A DNA stretch of 64,000 bases, from positions 1-64,000 of the forward strand of contig VAYS01000012.1 in NCBI GenBank assembly GCA_005883215.1. The letters run 5' to 3'. This document shows, in pieces, positions 8,384-18,398 of the stretch (positions are counted from its first letter, which is position 1; each line of letters begins with the position of its first letter). A program made the translations under genes and the position numbers. Under the pieces are notes generated by a model, which saw nothing but the letters and a program-made list of their open reading frames with translations, did no database searches and had not been told where the DNA came from. Source of the DNA: Actinomycetota bacterium (GTDB lineage Bacteria; Actinomycetota; Thermoleophilia; Solirubrobacterales; Solirubrobacteraceae).

Positions 8384-10132
8384 GTGGACAGCCCCGGCCG
8401 CGAACGACCGTCCGACCCACCGCGCGGTCAGGCCCGGCAGGAGGACGACGATTGGCGCCTGGCCTCGGCGGTCACCGGGGTCTCCGAGGAGCCCTTTGAG
8501 GGCCTGCAGGCCGAGGCCGCCGCCCAACGCGCCCACGCCGGGAGGGTGCGGCGGGCCGAGGGCAGGCGAATCGCGCGCAACACCGCGATCTTCTCGGTGG
8601 CCACCGGGCTGTCGCGCATCGCCGGCCTGGTGCGCGAGATCGTCGCCTCCAGCTACTTCGCCACCAGCGGCGCCTTCTCGGCCTTCACGCTCGCCTTCCA
8701 GGTGCCCAACCTGGTGCGCAGCCTGTTCGCCGATGCCGCCCTTCAGGCCGCCTTCGTGCCCGTGTTCACCGAGCTGCTCGAGCACGGCCGGCGCCGCGAC
8801 GCGTTCCGGCTGGCCTCCACGCTGTTCCTGCTCATCCTCGCCGCGCTGGGCGCGCTCGCCGCGCTGTTCATCCTCACCGCTGGCTGGATCATGCCGCTGT
8901 TCACCGGCACCCACTTCAACGGCGCGCTCGACCATCTCACGGTCGGCCTGTCGCGGGTCCTGTTCCCGATCGTGGTGCTGCTCGGTCTCAACGGCTTGGT
9001 GGTCGGGATCCTCAACGCCTATGACCACTTCTCGATCCCGGCGATCGCGCCGCTGGTGTGGAACGTGGTCATCATCGTCCTGCTGGTGGCCCTGCGGCCG
9101 CTGTTCGGCGGCTCGGACCAGCTCTACGCCTATGCCATCGGGGTGCTGGTCGCCACCGTGGTGCAGTTCGCCATGGCGGTACCGGTGCTCGGGCGCATCG
9201 ACTTTCGTCTGCGTATCGCCTTCGACTGGCGCGACGAGCGCGTGCGCCGGGTACTCGGCCTGATGCTTCCGGTGACGCTGGGGCTGGGGGTGATCAATTT
9301 CGACCTGCTCATCAACTCGACCCAGGGGACGCTGGTGTCCGACCAGGCGCCGCGCGCCATCGACGCCGCGTTTCGCATCTACATGCTCCCCCAGGGGATG
9401 TTCAGCGTGGCGCTGGCCACCGTGCTGTTCCCCGCCCTCAGCCGCCTGGCGGCGCGCCGGGACTACCTCGGCCTGGGGGCGACGATGTCAAACGGCGTGC
9501 GCCAGATCTTCCTGCTGCTCGTGCCCGCGGCGGCGTTCACGCTTGCGCTGGCCACGCCCATCGTGCGCCTCATCTACCAGCACGGCTCCTTCCACGGGCA
9601 CTCGACCGACCAGGTCTCCCTGGCACTGTTCTGGTTCTCGTTCAGCCTTCCCTTCGCGGGGGCCAACCTGCTGCTGACCCGCACGTTCTTCTCTCTGCAG
9701 CGGCCGTGGATCCCCACCGCGCTGGCGTCGGGCAGCATCGTCGTGGACGCCGCGATCGGGTTTGCCCTGTACAAGCCGGTCGGCTTGGCGGGACCAGTGA
9801 TCGGTACGGTCGTCTCCAACGCGGCGATGACCGCCGCCCAGGTGCTGTACCTGCGCCGTCTGCTGGGCCGAGGCCTGCAGGGGCGGCGCACGCTCGTCGC
9901 CGTCGTCCAGATTGTCCTGGCCGCCGCGCTCATGGGCGGCGTGGCCTGGGGCGTCTGGCGCTCGCTGGACGAGGTCCTGGGCGCGACGCTGGTGGCCCAG
10001 ATCATCTCGGTGGGGGTGGCGGCCCTGGCCGCGCTGCTCGTCTACGCCGGGACCGTGTTGCTGATCCGCATGCCCGAGGCGCTTCAGATCCGCGCGCTCG
10101 TGTTGCGCCGCCTCGGGCGAGCCCCCGCCTGA
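8384..10132 (+). CDS. murJ: lipid II flippase MurJ
   Basis: Polytopic membrane protein (582 aa) of the MOP exporter superfamily that flips lipid II for peptidoglycan synthesis. The family core starts near residue 65 (RIARNTAIFSVATGLSRIAG LVREI region) and gives about 14 TM helices. Conserved features are ASSYFATSGAFSAFTLAFQVPNLVR split across TM1-2, and FADAALQAAFVPVFTE. The first 60 residues are a charged cytoplasmic extension that is usual in actinobacteria. The GTG start sits 8 nt after TACTAT. The stop is one base from the convergent LysR gene. Confidence 0.95.
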   Translation: MDSPGRERPSDPPRGQARQEDDDWRLASAVTGVSEEPFEGLQAEAAAQRAHAGRVRRAEGRRIARNTAIFSVATGLSRIAGLVREIVASSYFATSGAFSAFTLAFQVPNLVRSLFADAALQAAFVPVFTELLEHGRRRDAFRLASTLFLLILAALGALAALFILTAGWIMPLFTGTHFNGALDHLTVGLSRVLFPIVVLLGLNGLVVGILNAYDHFSIPAIAPLVWNVVIIVLLVALRPLFGGSDQLYAYAIGVLVATVVQFAMAVPVLGRIDFRLRIAFDWRDERVRRVLGLMLPVTLGLGVINFDLLINSTQGTLVSDQAPRAIDAAFRIYMLPQGMFSVALATVLFPALSRLAARRDYLGLGATMSNGVRQIFLLLVPAAAFTLALATPIVRLIYQHGSFHGHSTDQVSLALFWFSFSLPFAGANLLLTRTFFSLQRPWIPTALASGSIVVDAAIGFALYKPVGLAGPVIGTVVSNAAMTAAQVLYLRRLLGRGLQGRRTLVAVVQIVLAAALMGGVAWGVWRSLDEVLGATLVAQIISVGVAALAALLVYAGTVLLIRMPEALQIRALVLRRLGRAPA

Positions 10133-10133
10133 T

Positions 10134-11102
10134 CTAGGAGCGTCCTCGCCCGACGGTTGCATCCTGGTCGCTCTGGGCCACGTAGTCGGAGGCGGTGGCG
10201 CGCAGGATCTCGACCATCGCCTCGGCGGCCGGGGCCCGTCCGGGCCCGGCGGCGGTGGCGGCGAGCACCCGCCGGACCGGTGGGCGGGGAGCCAGCTCTA
10301 GCGCCGCCACCCCGGCGGTGGGGCTTCCGAGCGCCAGCGAGGGAATCAGGGCCACCCCCGCCCCGGCGGCGACCAGGCCCTGGATGAGCAGGTAGTCGTC
10401 GGTCTCGAAGTAGACGTCGGGCTCAAAGCCGGCGCGCTGGCACGCCGCCTGGACGTGGCGGGCGGCGTCGCTACCCGGGCTGGTCTGGATCCAGCGCTCG
10501 GCGCGCAACTCGCGCAGGCGGATCGAAGCCCGCTCGGCCAGGGGGTGCTGGGCGGGCACGACGGCGTGCATGCGATCGTCGAGCAGGGCGACGCGCTGGA
10601 GCTCGGCCTCGGCGCCCTGGGGCGCCCCTCGCGGCGGGCCCGAGGGCTCGCCGAACTCCACCAGCAGAGCGACGTCAAGCGCCCCCGAGCGCAGCTGGGG
10701 GAGCATCTCCTCGGGCTCGGCCTCGATCAGGCTGAGCTCGACGCCGGGATGGGCGTGGCGAAAGCGCGCGACCGCCTGGGGCATGACCGTCGCCCCCGCG
10801 GTGGGGAACGTCCCCAGCCGCAGCCGCCCGGCGCGCAGCCCGGCCAGCGCCGCCAGGTCCTCCTCGGCGGCGTCCAGACGGGCGAAGACCGCCTCGGCGT
10901 GGGCGAGCAGTACTTCGCCCGCCTGGGTCAGCCCCACGGGCCGGCGCGAACGGTCGACGAGGGACAGCCCCACCTCGCTCTCCAGCGCCGCGATCTGCTG
11001 GGAGATCGCGGGCTGGGTGTAGGCCAGGGCGGCCGCCGCCCCGGAGAACGACCCCTCGCGTGCGACGGCTTGCAGGACCCGGATGCGGGGAACGGAGAGC
11101 AT
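10134..11102 (-). CDS. LysR-family transcriptional regulator
   Basis: LysR-type regulator of 322 aa. The N-terminal winged helix-turn-helix (residues about 3-60) has the typical pattern RVLQAVAREGSFSGAAAALAYTQPAISQQIAALE. It is followed by a linker helix and a periplasmic-binding-like effector domain (about 90-300) beginning RLRLGTFPTAGATVMPQAVARF. The ATG at 11102 is preferred to TTG codons up to 11111 because it follows a CATAAT box by 8 nt and gives the normal family start. It converges on murJ, one base apart. The target genes are unknown, since no divergent partner is adjacent. Confidence 0.93.
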   Translation of the reverse strand: MLSVPRIRVLQAVAREGSFSGAAAALAYTQPAISQQIAALESEVGLSLVDRSRRPVGLTQAGEVLLAHAEAVFARLDAAEEDLAALAGLRAGRLRLGTFPTAGATVMPQAVARFRHAHPGVELSLIEAEPEEMLPQLRSGALDVALLVEFGEPSGPPRGAPQGAEAELQRVALLDDRMHAVVPAQHPLAERASIRLRELRAERWIQTSPGSDAARHVQAACQRAGFEPDVYFETDDYLLIQGLVAAGAGVALIPSLALGSPTAGVAALELAPRPPVRRVLAATAAGPGRAPAAEAMVEILRATASDYVAQSDQDATVGRGRS

Positions 11103-11110
11103 AACCAACA

Positions 11111-11116
11111 ATTATG
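11111..11116 (-). promoter_or_regulatory. -10 box (CATAAT) for the LysR gene
   Basis: CATAAT on the minus strand lies 8 nt before the ATG at 11102, in a locally AT-rich patch between the LysR gene and the exported orphan. Confidence 0.5.
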
Positions 11117-11180
11117 GCAGCTCCCACGGACCCGACCTGCGGTTATGCCACCGATCCGCTCACCAGCCGGCGGCCCACGG

Positions 11181-11939
11181 TCACCCGCTGGCGGTGACCT
11201 GCTTCTCGTTTTTCACCTTGCGCAGCGTCAGGTGGGCCGAGGTGGAGACCGTTCCGGCAAACCCCGCCTCGTGAAACGTCCGGCGGCCGTCCAAATGCAG
11301 TCGCGTCCTTGCCCCCCGAAAGTGCCGTCGCCGGTAGCTCGCCAAGGGAAACGCCTTGGCCAGCAGAAGGTCGGTGAACCTCGGTCCCGCACAGTGGCTG
11401 GCGAACGGATCTCCGGCGAGACCCGGGGCTAGCGTCTGCAGTTCGCGTGCGCCCAAGCTCGCGGGCAGGCCGACACTCAGCCGGACGCGATGCGCGCCGG
11501 CCGGTAGGCCGATCAACGTGGCCGAACTCGCCGCCCGGTCCGTGCACGGCTGGGCTACTCCGACCTGCGCCACCGTAGACGCCGTGGTTCCGCCGACCAG
11601 CTCTATGAACACCAGGTCATTCGCAACGAAGGCCAGGCCCCCGCCCACACCCGATAGCGAGAATGGCGGTCCCTTCAGCGTGAACTGCTCGGTGCCTGAG
11701 AACCCGCAGCGACCGGTGGACGCGCATCCTGGCCCGCCGTCGCCATGGAAGCTGACCGCTATTCCGATAGCGGCTCGGGCCACCCGGAAGAACCGCAGCG
11801 GCGGAGTCCGAGCCTTTGCCCCCGACGCCGGGCTCGCCGGCCCCGCCGCCAGCACCGCCGTCGCGGCCAGCGCGGCCGCCAGCCCCGCGCCCCCCGCCCG
11901 TGAGCGCGCACCTCCACCCGGCCCCGTCTCCCCCCGCAC
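11181..11939 (-). CDS. secreted protein of unknown function
   Basis: Unrecognised 252-aa exported protein starting with GTG at 11939. Residues 1-35 form a signal peptide: charged N-region, hydrophobic [16 protein letters not shown], and a likely AxA cleavage near residue 32. The mature part is rich in beta-forming residues and has Cys residues in [18 protein letters not shown] and SHCAG that could make disulfides. No catalytic motif is recognised. It is transcribed toward the LysR gene (78 bp away) and divergently from lepA (111 bp). The start is inferred from the signal peptide; longer in-frame starts exist but give unnatural sequence. Confidence 0.65.
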   Translation of the reverse strand: MRGETGPGGGARSRAGGAGLAAALAATAVLAAGPASPASGAKARTPPLRFFRVARAAIGIAVSFHGDGGPGCASTGRCGFSGTEQFTLKGPPFSLSGVGGGLAFVANDLVFIELVGGTTASTVAQVGVAQPCTDRAASSATLIGLPAGAHRVRLSVGLPASLGARELQTLAPGLAGDPFASHCAGPRFTDLLLAKAFPLASYRRRHFRGARTRLHLDGRRTFHEAGFAGTVSTSAHLTLRKVKNEKQVTASG

Positions 11940-12034
11940 GCCAGAGCACGATACGCCCCCGCTCGCCCGCGGGCAAACGCCAAGGCCCCCGGTCCGAACG
12001 ACGCCAAGGACACCGGTCTGAACGGGAGGGCGCC

Positions 12035-12040
12035 TAGGCT
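12035..12040 (+). promoter_or_regulatory. -10 box (TAGGCT) for lepA
   Basis: TAGGCT ends 10 nt before the lepA ATG. No clear Shine-Dalgarno lies between. Confidence 0.5.
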
Positions 12041-12050
12041 TGGAGTCGCC

Positions 12051-13864
<1,814 letters not shown>

Positions 13865-13865
<1 letters not shown>

Positions 13866-13910
13866 CCGCTGGCCGGCGACTGCACGCGTCCGCCGACGCC
13901 GGCCAGCGGC
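13865..13910. terminator. 14-bp perfect inverted repeat between convergent genes
   Basis: GCCGCTGGCCGGCG (13865-13878) pairs perfectly with CGCCGGCCAGCGGC (13897-13910) across an 18-nt loop, immediately after lepA and 9 bp from the stop of the convergent gene. There is no U-tract, as is usual in high-GC actinobacteria. It is a likely bidirectional terminator. Confidence 0.7.
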
Positions 13911-13919
13911 GACACGGTC

Positions 13920-14240
13920 CTAGGCGGAGGTTTCCGCCTCCACCTCCTTGTGCAGGACAACCTGGAAGCGATCGACTCTCGGCTCGCGCGACGGCTCCGC
14001 CGTCTTGACCGCGGCGGCGCGTGCGTCGGCTCCCGCCTGCTCACTCGCCCGCAGGTTGGACTCGCTGTCCCAGAACGTGATGGCGTTGGCCATGCCGTCC
14101 GCGCGGTTGACCAACACCAGGACGCCACGGAAGCCGTCCTGGTTTTCGAGCTTGGGTAGCTCGTCCTCCTCGAACTGCTCGAGCGTGCGGTCGATTCGCT
14201 CGGGCGGAAGCCCGACGAACCGGCTCACTCGTGCGTGCAT
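13920..14240 (-). CDS. small dimeric alpha/beta-barrel (ABM-like) protein
   Basis: Short 106-aa soluble protein. The pattern MHARVSRFVGLPPERI...GFRGVLVLVNRADGMANAITFWDSE resembles ferredoxin-like dimeric alpha/beta-barrel proteins of the antibiotic biosynthesis monooxygenase (ABM)/stress-responsive type. The strand FWDSESNLRASE is typical. Most such proteins are uncharacterised; a role in oxidation or haem handling should not be assumed. AGGAGGG lies about 5 nt upstream of the ATG, one of the clear Shine-Dalgarno sequences in this window. Confidence 0.75.
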   Translation of the reverse strand: MHARVSRFVGLPPERIDRTLEQFEEDELPKLENQDGFRGVLVLVNRADGMANAITFWDSESNLRASEQAGADARAAAVKTAEPSREPRVDRFQVVLHKEVEAETSA

Positions 14241-14401
14241 GACACCCTCCTATCCGGCCGCCCGCTGGCTGCCCCTCGTAGCCCATGGCGATGCGGACCG
14301 CGGCTTTCTATTACCCGGAATGCTCGAGTGGCGCGCACCTTTTTGACCGCCGGGTGAGCCACGAGCCCCGGGCGCCGTGCGCGGTCGGCTTCGCGCAGGT
14401 C

Positions 14402-14407
14402 TAATCT
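14402..14407 (+). promoter_or_regulatory. -10 box (TAATCT) for the VOC gene
   Basis: TAATCT ends 10 nt before the GTG at 14418 and no Shine-Dalgarno is present. Confidence 0.5.
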
Positions 14408-14417
14408 CCGGCGCGCA

Positions 14418-15128
14418 GTGGCCAGGCGATATCCCGCTTCTGACGCGGCGCGCAGCCCGCGGATCTCCGAGCTAACCCTCGGCGACGACGCCGAGTTGTG
14501 GGAGGCGCTGGGCTTCGCGGTGCAGGGGGACGGCTTCCCGATCGGCTCGGTGACCGCGCGCCTGGCCGGGAGCGAGTCGGGTCCGGGCATCGTGGGCTGG
14601 TCGCTTCGGGACATCCGCACCAACGACCTCGACGGTCTGCCCACCACGGTCGCCTACGGAGATCCGCCGGCGCCGGCGGCCGAGCATCCCAACGGCGCCC
14701 TGTCCATCGATCACGTGGTGGTGGTCACCCCGAGCCTCGACCGGACCGCCGCCGCGTTTGACGACGCCGGCGTACCGCTACGCCGCGTGCGTGAGGCGGG
14801 TACCCCGGAGCAACCGATGCGCCAGGGCTTCCTGCGCCTGGGCGAGGTGATCCTGGAGCTGGTCCAGCCTCCCCCCGGCGCCGAGGTCCGGGTGGGGGCG
14901 GTGAGCATGCCCGCCCCCGAGGAGCGCGATCCGGCGCGCTTCTGGGGGGTTGTGTTCGTCGTCTCTGACCTCGATCGGCTCGCGTCCGTGCTCGGCGAGC
15001 GCCTGGGAGAGGCCCGTCCCGCGGTCCAGCCGGCCCGGCGCATCGCCACGCTTCAGGCCACCGCAGGATCGACCGTGCCGGTGGCGTTCATAACCCCCCA
15101 GCCCGCCCCCGATCCGGCCCGCCGCTGA
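14418..15128 (+). CDS. VOC/glyoxalase-fold protein
   Basis: A 236-aa protein with a vicinal-oxygen-chelate (VOC) domain starting around residue 92 (LSIDHVVVVTPSLDRTAAAFDDAG) with EVILELVQPP as the closing strand. A second, more degenerate half (FWGVVFVVSDLDRLASVLG) makes a pseudo-dimer. The first ~85 residues (ELTLGDDAELWEALGF) look like another weak VOC half. The His and Glu that would chelate metal are partly present (H94, E of LEL). Substrate unknown. It converges with yjbQ, one base apart. Confidence 0.75.
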   Translation: MARRYPASDAARSPRISELTLGDDAELWEALGFAVQGDGFPIGSVTARLAGSESGPGIVGWSLRDIRTNDLDGLPTTVAYGDPPAPAAEHPNGALSIDHVVVVTPSLDRTAAAFDDAGVPLRRVREAGTPEQPMRQGFLRLGEVILELVQPPPGAEVRVGAVSMPAPEERDPARFWGVVFVVSDLDRLASVLGERLGEARPAVQPARRIATLQATAGSTVPVAFITPQPAPDPARR

Positions 15129-15129
15129 G

Positions 15130-15591
15130 CTAGTCGCCCAGGACCTTGATCACCATGCGCTTGGCCCGCCGGCCGTCGAACTCGCAGTAGAAGACCTGCT
15201 GCCAGGGCCCCAGGTCCAGGCGCCCCTCGGTGATGGGCAGGACGACCTGGTGGTGGACGAGCAGGTTCTTCAGGTGGGCGTCGCCGTTGTCCTCTCCGCC
15301 GCGGTGGTGGCGGTAGTCACCCGGGTTGGGCAGGAGCGCGCGGGCCACGTCGCCGTCGGGATCCTTCCAACTGGGAGGCGCCAGCTTGTCGAGCCATTCG
15401 AGCGTGTCCTCCTGGAGCCCGGGCTCGTCGTCGTTGACCCACACGCCGGCGGTGATGTGCATGGCCGAGACCAGCACCATCCCCTCGGTCACGCCCGACT
15501 CGTCGACGGCCGTCTGGACCTCCTCGGTGATGCGCACGAACTCCCGGCGCTCGGGGGTGGTGAAGGTGCGGTGAACGGTGTGCGACTTCAA
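15130..15591 (-). CDS. YjbQ / UPF0047 family protein
   Basis: A 153-aa member of the YjbQ family (secondary thiamine-phosphate synthase-like enzyme). Signature segments are [41 protein letters not shown] and [18 protein letters not shown]. The conserved His/Asp/Glu residues are present. Translation apparently starts at a TTG (15591), supported by a strong AAGGAGG placed 5 nt upstream. The true cellular role of the family is unsettled; weak thiamine-phosphate synthase activity is reported for E. coli YjbQ. Confidence 0.9.
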   Translation of the reverse strand: MKSHTVHRTFTTPERREFVRITEEVQTAVDESGVTEGMVLVSAMHITAGVWVNDDEPGLQEDTLEWLDKLAPPSWKDPDGDVARALLPNPGDYRHHRGGEDNGDAHLKNLLVHHQVVLPITEGRLDLGPWQQVFYCEFDGRRAKRMVIKVLGD

Positions 15592-15623
15592 TGGGCCTCC
15601 TTCGCTGGCGTCAACGCGACATC

Positions 15624-16433
15624 ATGCCCGCCGTGGACCTCGGGCTCACCGAACGTCGCTGCGTCGTGACCGGCGCCAGCCGGGGCATCGGCCTGGCCAC
15701 GGCCGAGCGCCTGTGCGCCGAAGGGGCGCATGTGCTCCTGGTGGCCCGCGGCGAAGGCGACCTGCGGTCGGCGGCCAAGCGCTGTGATTCGGCGCCGGCG
15801 GGGTCGGCCGATTGGATGGCGATCGACGTCACCCAGCCGGAGGCCGCCGCAGAGGTGGTGGCGTGCGCCCGCGAGCAGCTGGGCGGGCTGGACGTGCTAG
15901 TCAACAACGCGGGCACGAGCGCGGCGCGCTCGTTGGGGGAGCTCACTGACGCCGAGTGGCAGGCCCAGTGGGAGCTGCACGTGATGGCGCCCATGCGCCT
16001 GATGCGCGAGGCGTGCGAGGGGATGGCCGAGCGGGAGTGGGGGAGGGTGGTGAACGTGTGCTCCTCGGCGGGCAAGCGCCCGTCGCTGACCAACGTGGCC
16101 TACTCGGTGACCAAGGCGGCCCAGCTGTCGCTGTCGCGCGCCTTCGCCGACGCCTACGCCGCCCGCGGCGTGCTGGTCAACGCCGTGGCACCGGGCGCCG
16201 TGGCCACCGAGCTGTGGATGCAGGAGGGGGGCCTGGCCGACCAGGGCGCGCGGGCGCGGGGGATCGCCCGCGAGCAGGTGCTCGACGACCAGCGGGCCAA
16301 GATTCCCCTGGGGCGTTTCGCCGAGCCGGCGGAGATCGCCGCGGTGATCGTCTTCCTGTGCTCGGAGCAGGCGAGCACGGTGGCCGGCGCCGCGTGGTCG
16401 GCCGACGGCGGGACGGTCCCGGTCATCCTCTAG
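15624..16433 (+). CDS. short-chain dehydrogenase/reductase
   Basis: Classical SDR of 269 aa using NAD(P). The Rossmann motif TGASRGIG is near residue 18, NNAG near 92, and the active site has Ser in VCSSAGKR and Tyr/Lys in YSVTK. VNAVAPGAV follows the active site, and the C-terminus ends in SADGGT as in fabG-like enzymes. ATG 15624 is chosen; a GTG at 15633 is possible and the longer in-frame ATG at 15591 would overlap yjbQ. It is divergent from yjbQ with a 32-bp gap. Substrate unknown. Confidence 0.9.
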   Translation: MPAVDLGLTERRCVVTGASRGIGLATAERLCAEGAHVLLVARGEGDLRSAAKRCDSAPAGSADWMAIDVTQPEAAAEVVACAREQLGGLDVLVNNAGTSAARSLGELTDAEWQAQWELHVMAPMRLMREACEGMAEREWGRVVNVCSSAGKRPSLTNVAYSVTKAAQLSLSRAFADAYAARGVLVNAVAPGAVATELWMQEGGLADQGARARGIAREQVLDDQRAKIPLGRFAEPAEIAAVIVFLCSEQASTVAGAAWSADGGTVPVIL

Positions 16434-16474
16434 ACACCGGCGGCGCCCCCCGCCGAGACCGGCCGGCGGGCTCC

Positions 16475-16912
16475 TCAGGTCTCGAGCGTCCCCACGATCA
16501 CCGCCTCGGACGCCGGCCGGCCGCCGCCGCTCGGGGGGTCGGAGGTGTCGAAGTCCACGTCCTCGCCCCGCAGCTGGCGGTGAAAGTTCTTGCTCGGTGC
16601 GTGGAGGTTGAGAAACCGCGCCACCTCCGGGCCCTCGTTTCGAAACGTGTGCACCACCTCGGGCGGAACCAGGACGAACGTGCCGGCCCGCGCCACGACT
16701 CGCTCGAGGTCGGATCCGAGCTCGAACACCAGCTCGCCGTCGAGCACGAAGAACGAGTCCACGTGCTGGTGGTGAACGTGGGCCTCGGGGCCGCTCTCCC
16801 CGCGCGTGTAGATCGAGTGGGTGACGGCGAGCGCATCGGTCCCGGCCAGGATCGCCACCCGGCGCCCTGGCTCATCGGTGACCACGTCGCCGCCGGGCAC
16901 CTTCACCGACAT
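16475..16912 (-). CDS. cupin-domain protein
   Basis: A single-cupin protein of 145 aa. Metal-binding motif 1 is present as HVHHQHVDSFFVLDGEL and motif 2 as VPPEVVHTFRN, so the typical three-His/one-Glu site can form. Residues beyond about 110 are a polar tail. Such small cupins range from isomerases to dioxygenases and binding proteins, so no reaction is assigned. It converges with the SDR gene (41 bp between stops). Confidence 0.85.
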   Translation of the reverse strand: MSVKVPGGDVVTDEPGRRVAILAGTDALAVTHSIYTRGESGPEAHVHHQHVDSFFVLDGELVFELGSDLERVVARAGTFVLVPPEVVHTFRNEGPEVARFLNLHAPSKNFHRQLRGEDVDFDTSDPPSGGGRPASEAVIVGTLET

Positions 16913-16937
16913 TCCAGGGCGCTCCGGCGGCCCAGGC

Positions 16938-17243
16938 TCAGGACGAGCGCGAGCGCCGCTTCTGGCCCACCGCGCGGATGAGCTGGGCCTTGCCCATCTT
17001 GGAGCGGCCCGCGATGCCGAGCCGGGCGGCCTCGCGGCGCAGCTCGGTCACCGTCATCGCTCCGGCGCCGCTGCCGGTGCCCCGCGACGCGCCCCGCTTG
17101 CGGGCCGCCGCCTTGGCGCCCTCGCGCCCGAGCGCGGTGCGGGTCTTGCTCGACAGCTTGGTGATGGTCTTCTTGCGGCGGGCGCCGGACTGGGCCTTCT
17201 TGACGTTCCGCCGCGCGGCCTGTCGCTGCTTTTGGGTTGCCAT
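16938..17243 (-). CDS. histone H1-like basic protein with SAP/Rho_N-like C-terminus
   Basis: A 101-aa strongly basic protein. The N-terminal 50 residues are Lys/Arg/Ala rich with no structure-breaking pattern (NVKKAQSGARRKKTITKL, RKRGASRGTG), resembling the tails of bacterial histone H1-like proteins. Residues about 63-92 (VTELRREAARLGIAG RSKMGKAQLIRAV) form two helices with the SKxxKAxLI signature of Rho N-terminal/SAP-type nucleic-acid-binding motifs. It is probably a nucleoid-associated or RNA-binding protein (inference). It lies upstream of the cupin gene on the same strand. Confidence 0.75.
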   Translation of the reverse strand: MATQKQRQAARRNVKKAQSGARRKKTITKLSSKTRTALGREGAKAAARKRGASRGTGSGAGAMTVTELRREAARLGIAGRSKMGKAQLIRAVGQKRRSRSS

Positions 17244-17344
17244 AAACCAACGGCCTGGTACCCGCGCCCGGCCAGAGCCATTCGTGGTCGGCCCGCGCCC
17301 CGCCGGGGCCCGCGGGCAAGCGCCCCGCGGACCGCGCGATCCTC

Positions 17345-17350
17345 TACCGT
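17345..17350 (+). promoter_or_regulatory. -10 box (TACCGT)
   Basis: TACCGT ends 7 nt before the GTG at 17358 and supports that start for the duplicated Cys-rich protein. Confidence 0.4.
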
Positions 17351-17357
17351 CCCGCTG

Positions 17358-18398
17358 GTGGGGACCGTCCGTCAGATCGCTGCCCGGAGCGCGGTGGCCA
17401 CCGCCCTGGCCGGGGCCACCCTGGGGTTGGCTCCCGTCGCCGGCCCGGCGCCCGCCGCCTCGGCCGCTAGTCCCCGAGCGACCGCCGCCCGAAGCGGCCA
17501 GGCGCCGCGCGCCCGGATCGACCGCAAGCACCGCCGCCCGGGCTGTGGCAGCTTCTGCCGCCAAGCCGGCGGCTTCGGCGCCGGCCCGGGCCCGGCTCCT
17601 CCGCCCAACGTGATCATCCCCCGCCAGACGGCCCGGATCACCTCCTCCGGGACCGTGTTCCTGCGCATGCGCTGCGTGAAGCCCGGCGGCTGCCGCGGGG
17701 CGATCCTGCTCTCCGGCTCCGACCCGCCCGGCGATCTCGGACGCTCGGACCTGCGGCTTAAGCGGGGCAAGGCCAGACGCGTAGAGGTGGCGCTGTCCTC
17801 AGCCGGGGCGGCCTACGTCCGCGCTCGGGGACGGGCGCGGCGGGTCTTCGCCACGGCGGATCTGGTCAAGGGCCCGATCTCCACGAGCGAGCCGCTGACG
17901 CTGCTCGCGCCGCGGCGCCGGGCCCGCTCGCGGGCCGCCCCCGCCGCGCGAGAGGCGTCCGCCGGGGCCCCCGCCGGGCGCGAGGCCCGCTCCAAGCGGC
18001 GTCGCCCCGGCTGCGGGACGTTCTGTCGCCAGGCGGGTGGCTTTGGCGCGGGCGGGGGCAACTACAAGCCCAAGGTCACCGTGGTCATCCCTCGCCAGCG
18101 GGCCCGGGTCACCTCCCAGCGCACGGTCCTGCTGCGGATGCGCTGTCTGCGCCGCGCCGGTTGCCGGGGCGCCGTCCTGCTCACCGGGCCGGTCGCCGCG
18201 CCGGAGCTGGGACGCTCTGACCTGCGGCTGGCCTTCGGACGGGCCCGGCGGGTGGAGGTCGACGTCTCGGCCCCGGGTCTGGCCTACCTGCGCCGGCACC
18301 GACGCGTGCGCGGGGTCTACGCGATCGCGGTCGTGGTCGGGGTGGCGGACCCCTCGGCCAGCAAGCCGCTGACCCTCCTTGCCCCCCGACGCGGCTGA
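17358..18398 (+). CDS. secreted protein made of two Cys-rich ~130-aa repeats
   Basis: Unrecognised 346-aa exported protein. A signal peptide covers about residues 1-37 (ATALAGATLGLAP; AxA at the end). Two homologous modules follow, A at about 56-186 and B at about 212-346, joined by a basic Ala/Arg linker. Each module begins with RRPGCGxFCRQAGGFGAG, then has IPRQxARxTS, LRMRC, a second GC pair (GGCRGA / AGCRGA), LGRSDLRL and ends SxPLTLLAPRR. Each module thus has four conserved Cys, probably disulfide-bonded outside the cell. The gene overlaps the CHASE2 cyclase gene by 20 bp, so the two are translationally coupled and probably functionally linked. Confidence 0.75.
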   Translation: MGTVRQIAARSAVATALAGATLGLAPVAGPAPAASAASPRATAARSGQAPRARIDRKHRRPGCGSFCRQAGGFGAGPGPAPPPNVIIPRQTARITSSGTVFLRMRCVKPGGCRGAILLSGSDPPGDLGRSDLRLKRGKARRVEVALSSAGAAYVRARGRARRVFATADLVKGPISTSEPLTLLAPRRRARSRAAPAAREASAGAPAGREARSKRRRPGCGTFCRQAGGFGAGGGNYKPKVTVVIPRQRARVTSQRTVLLRMRCLRRAGCRGAVLLTGPVAAPELGRSDLRLAFGRARRVEVDVSAPGLAYLRRHRRVRGVYAIAVVVGVADPSASKPLTLLAPRRG

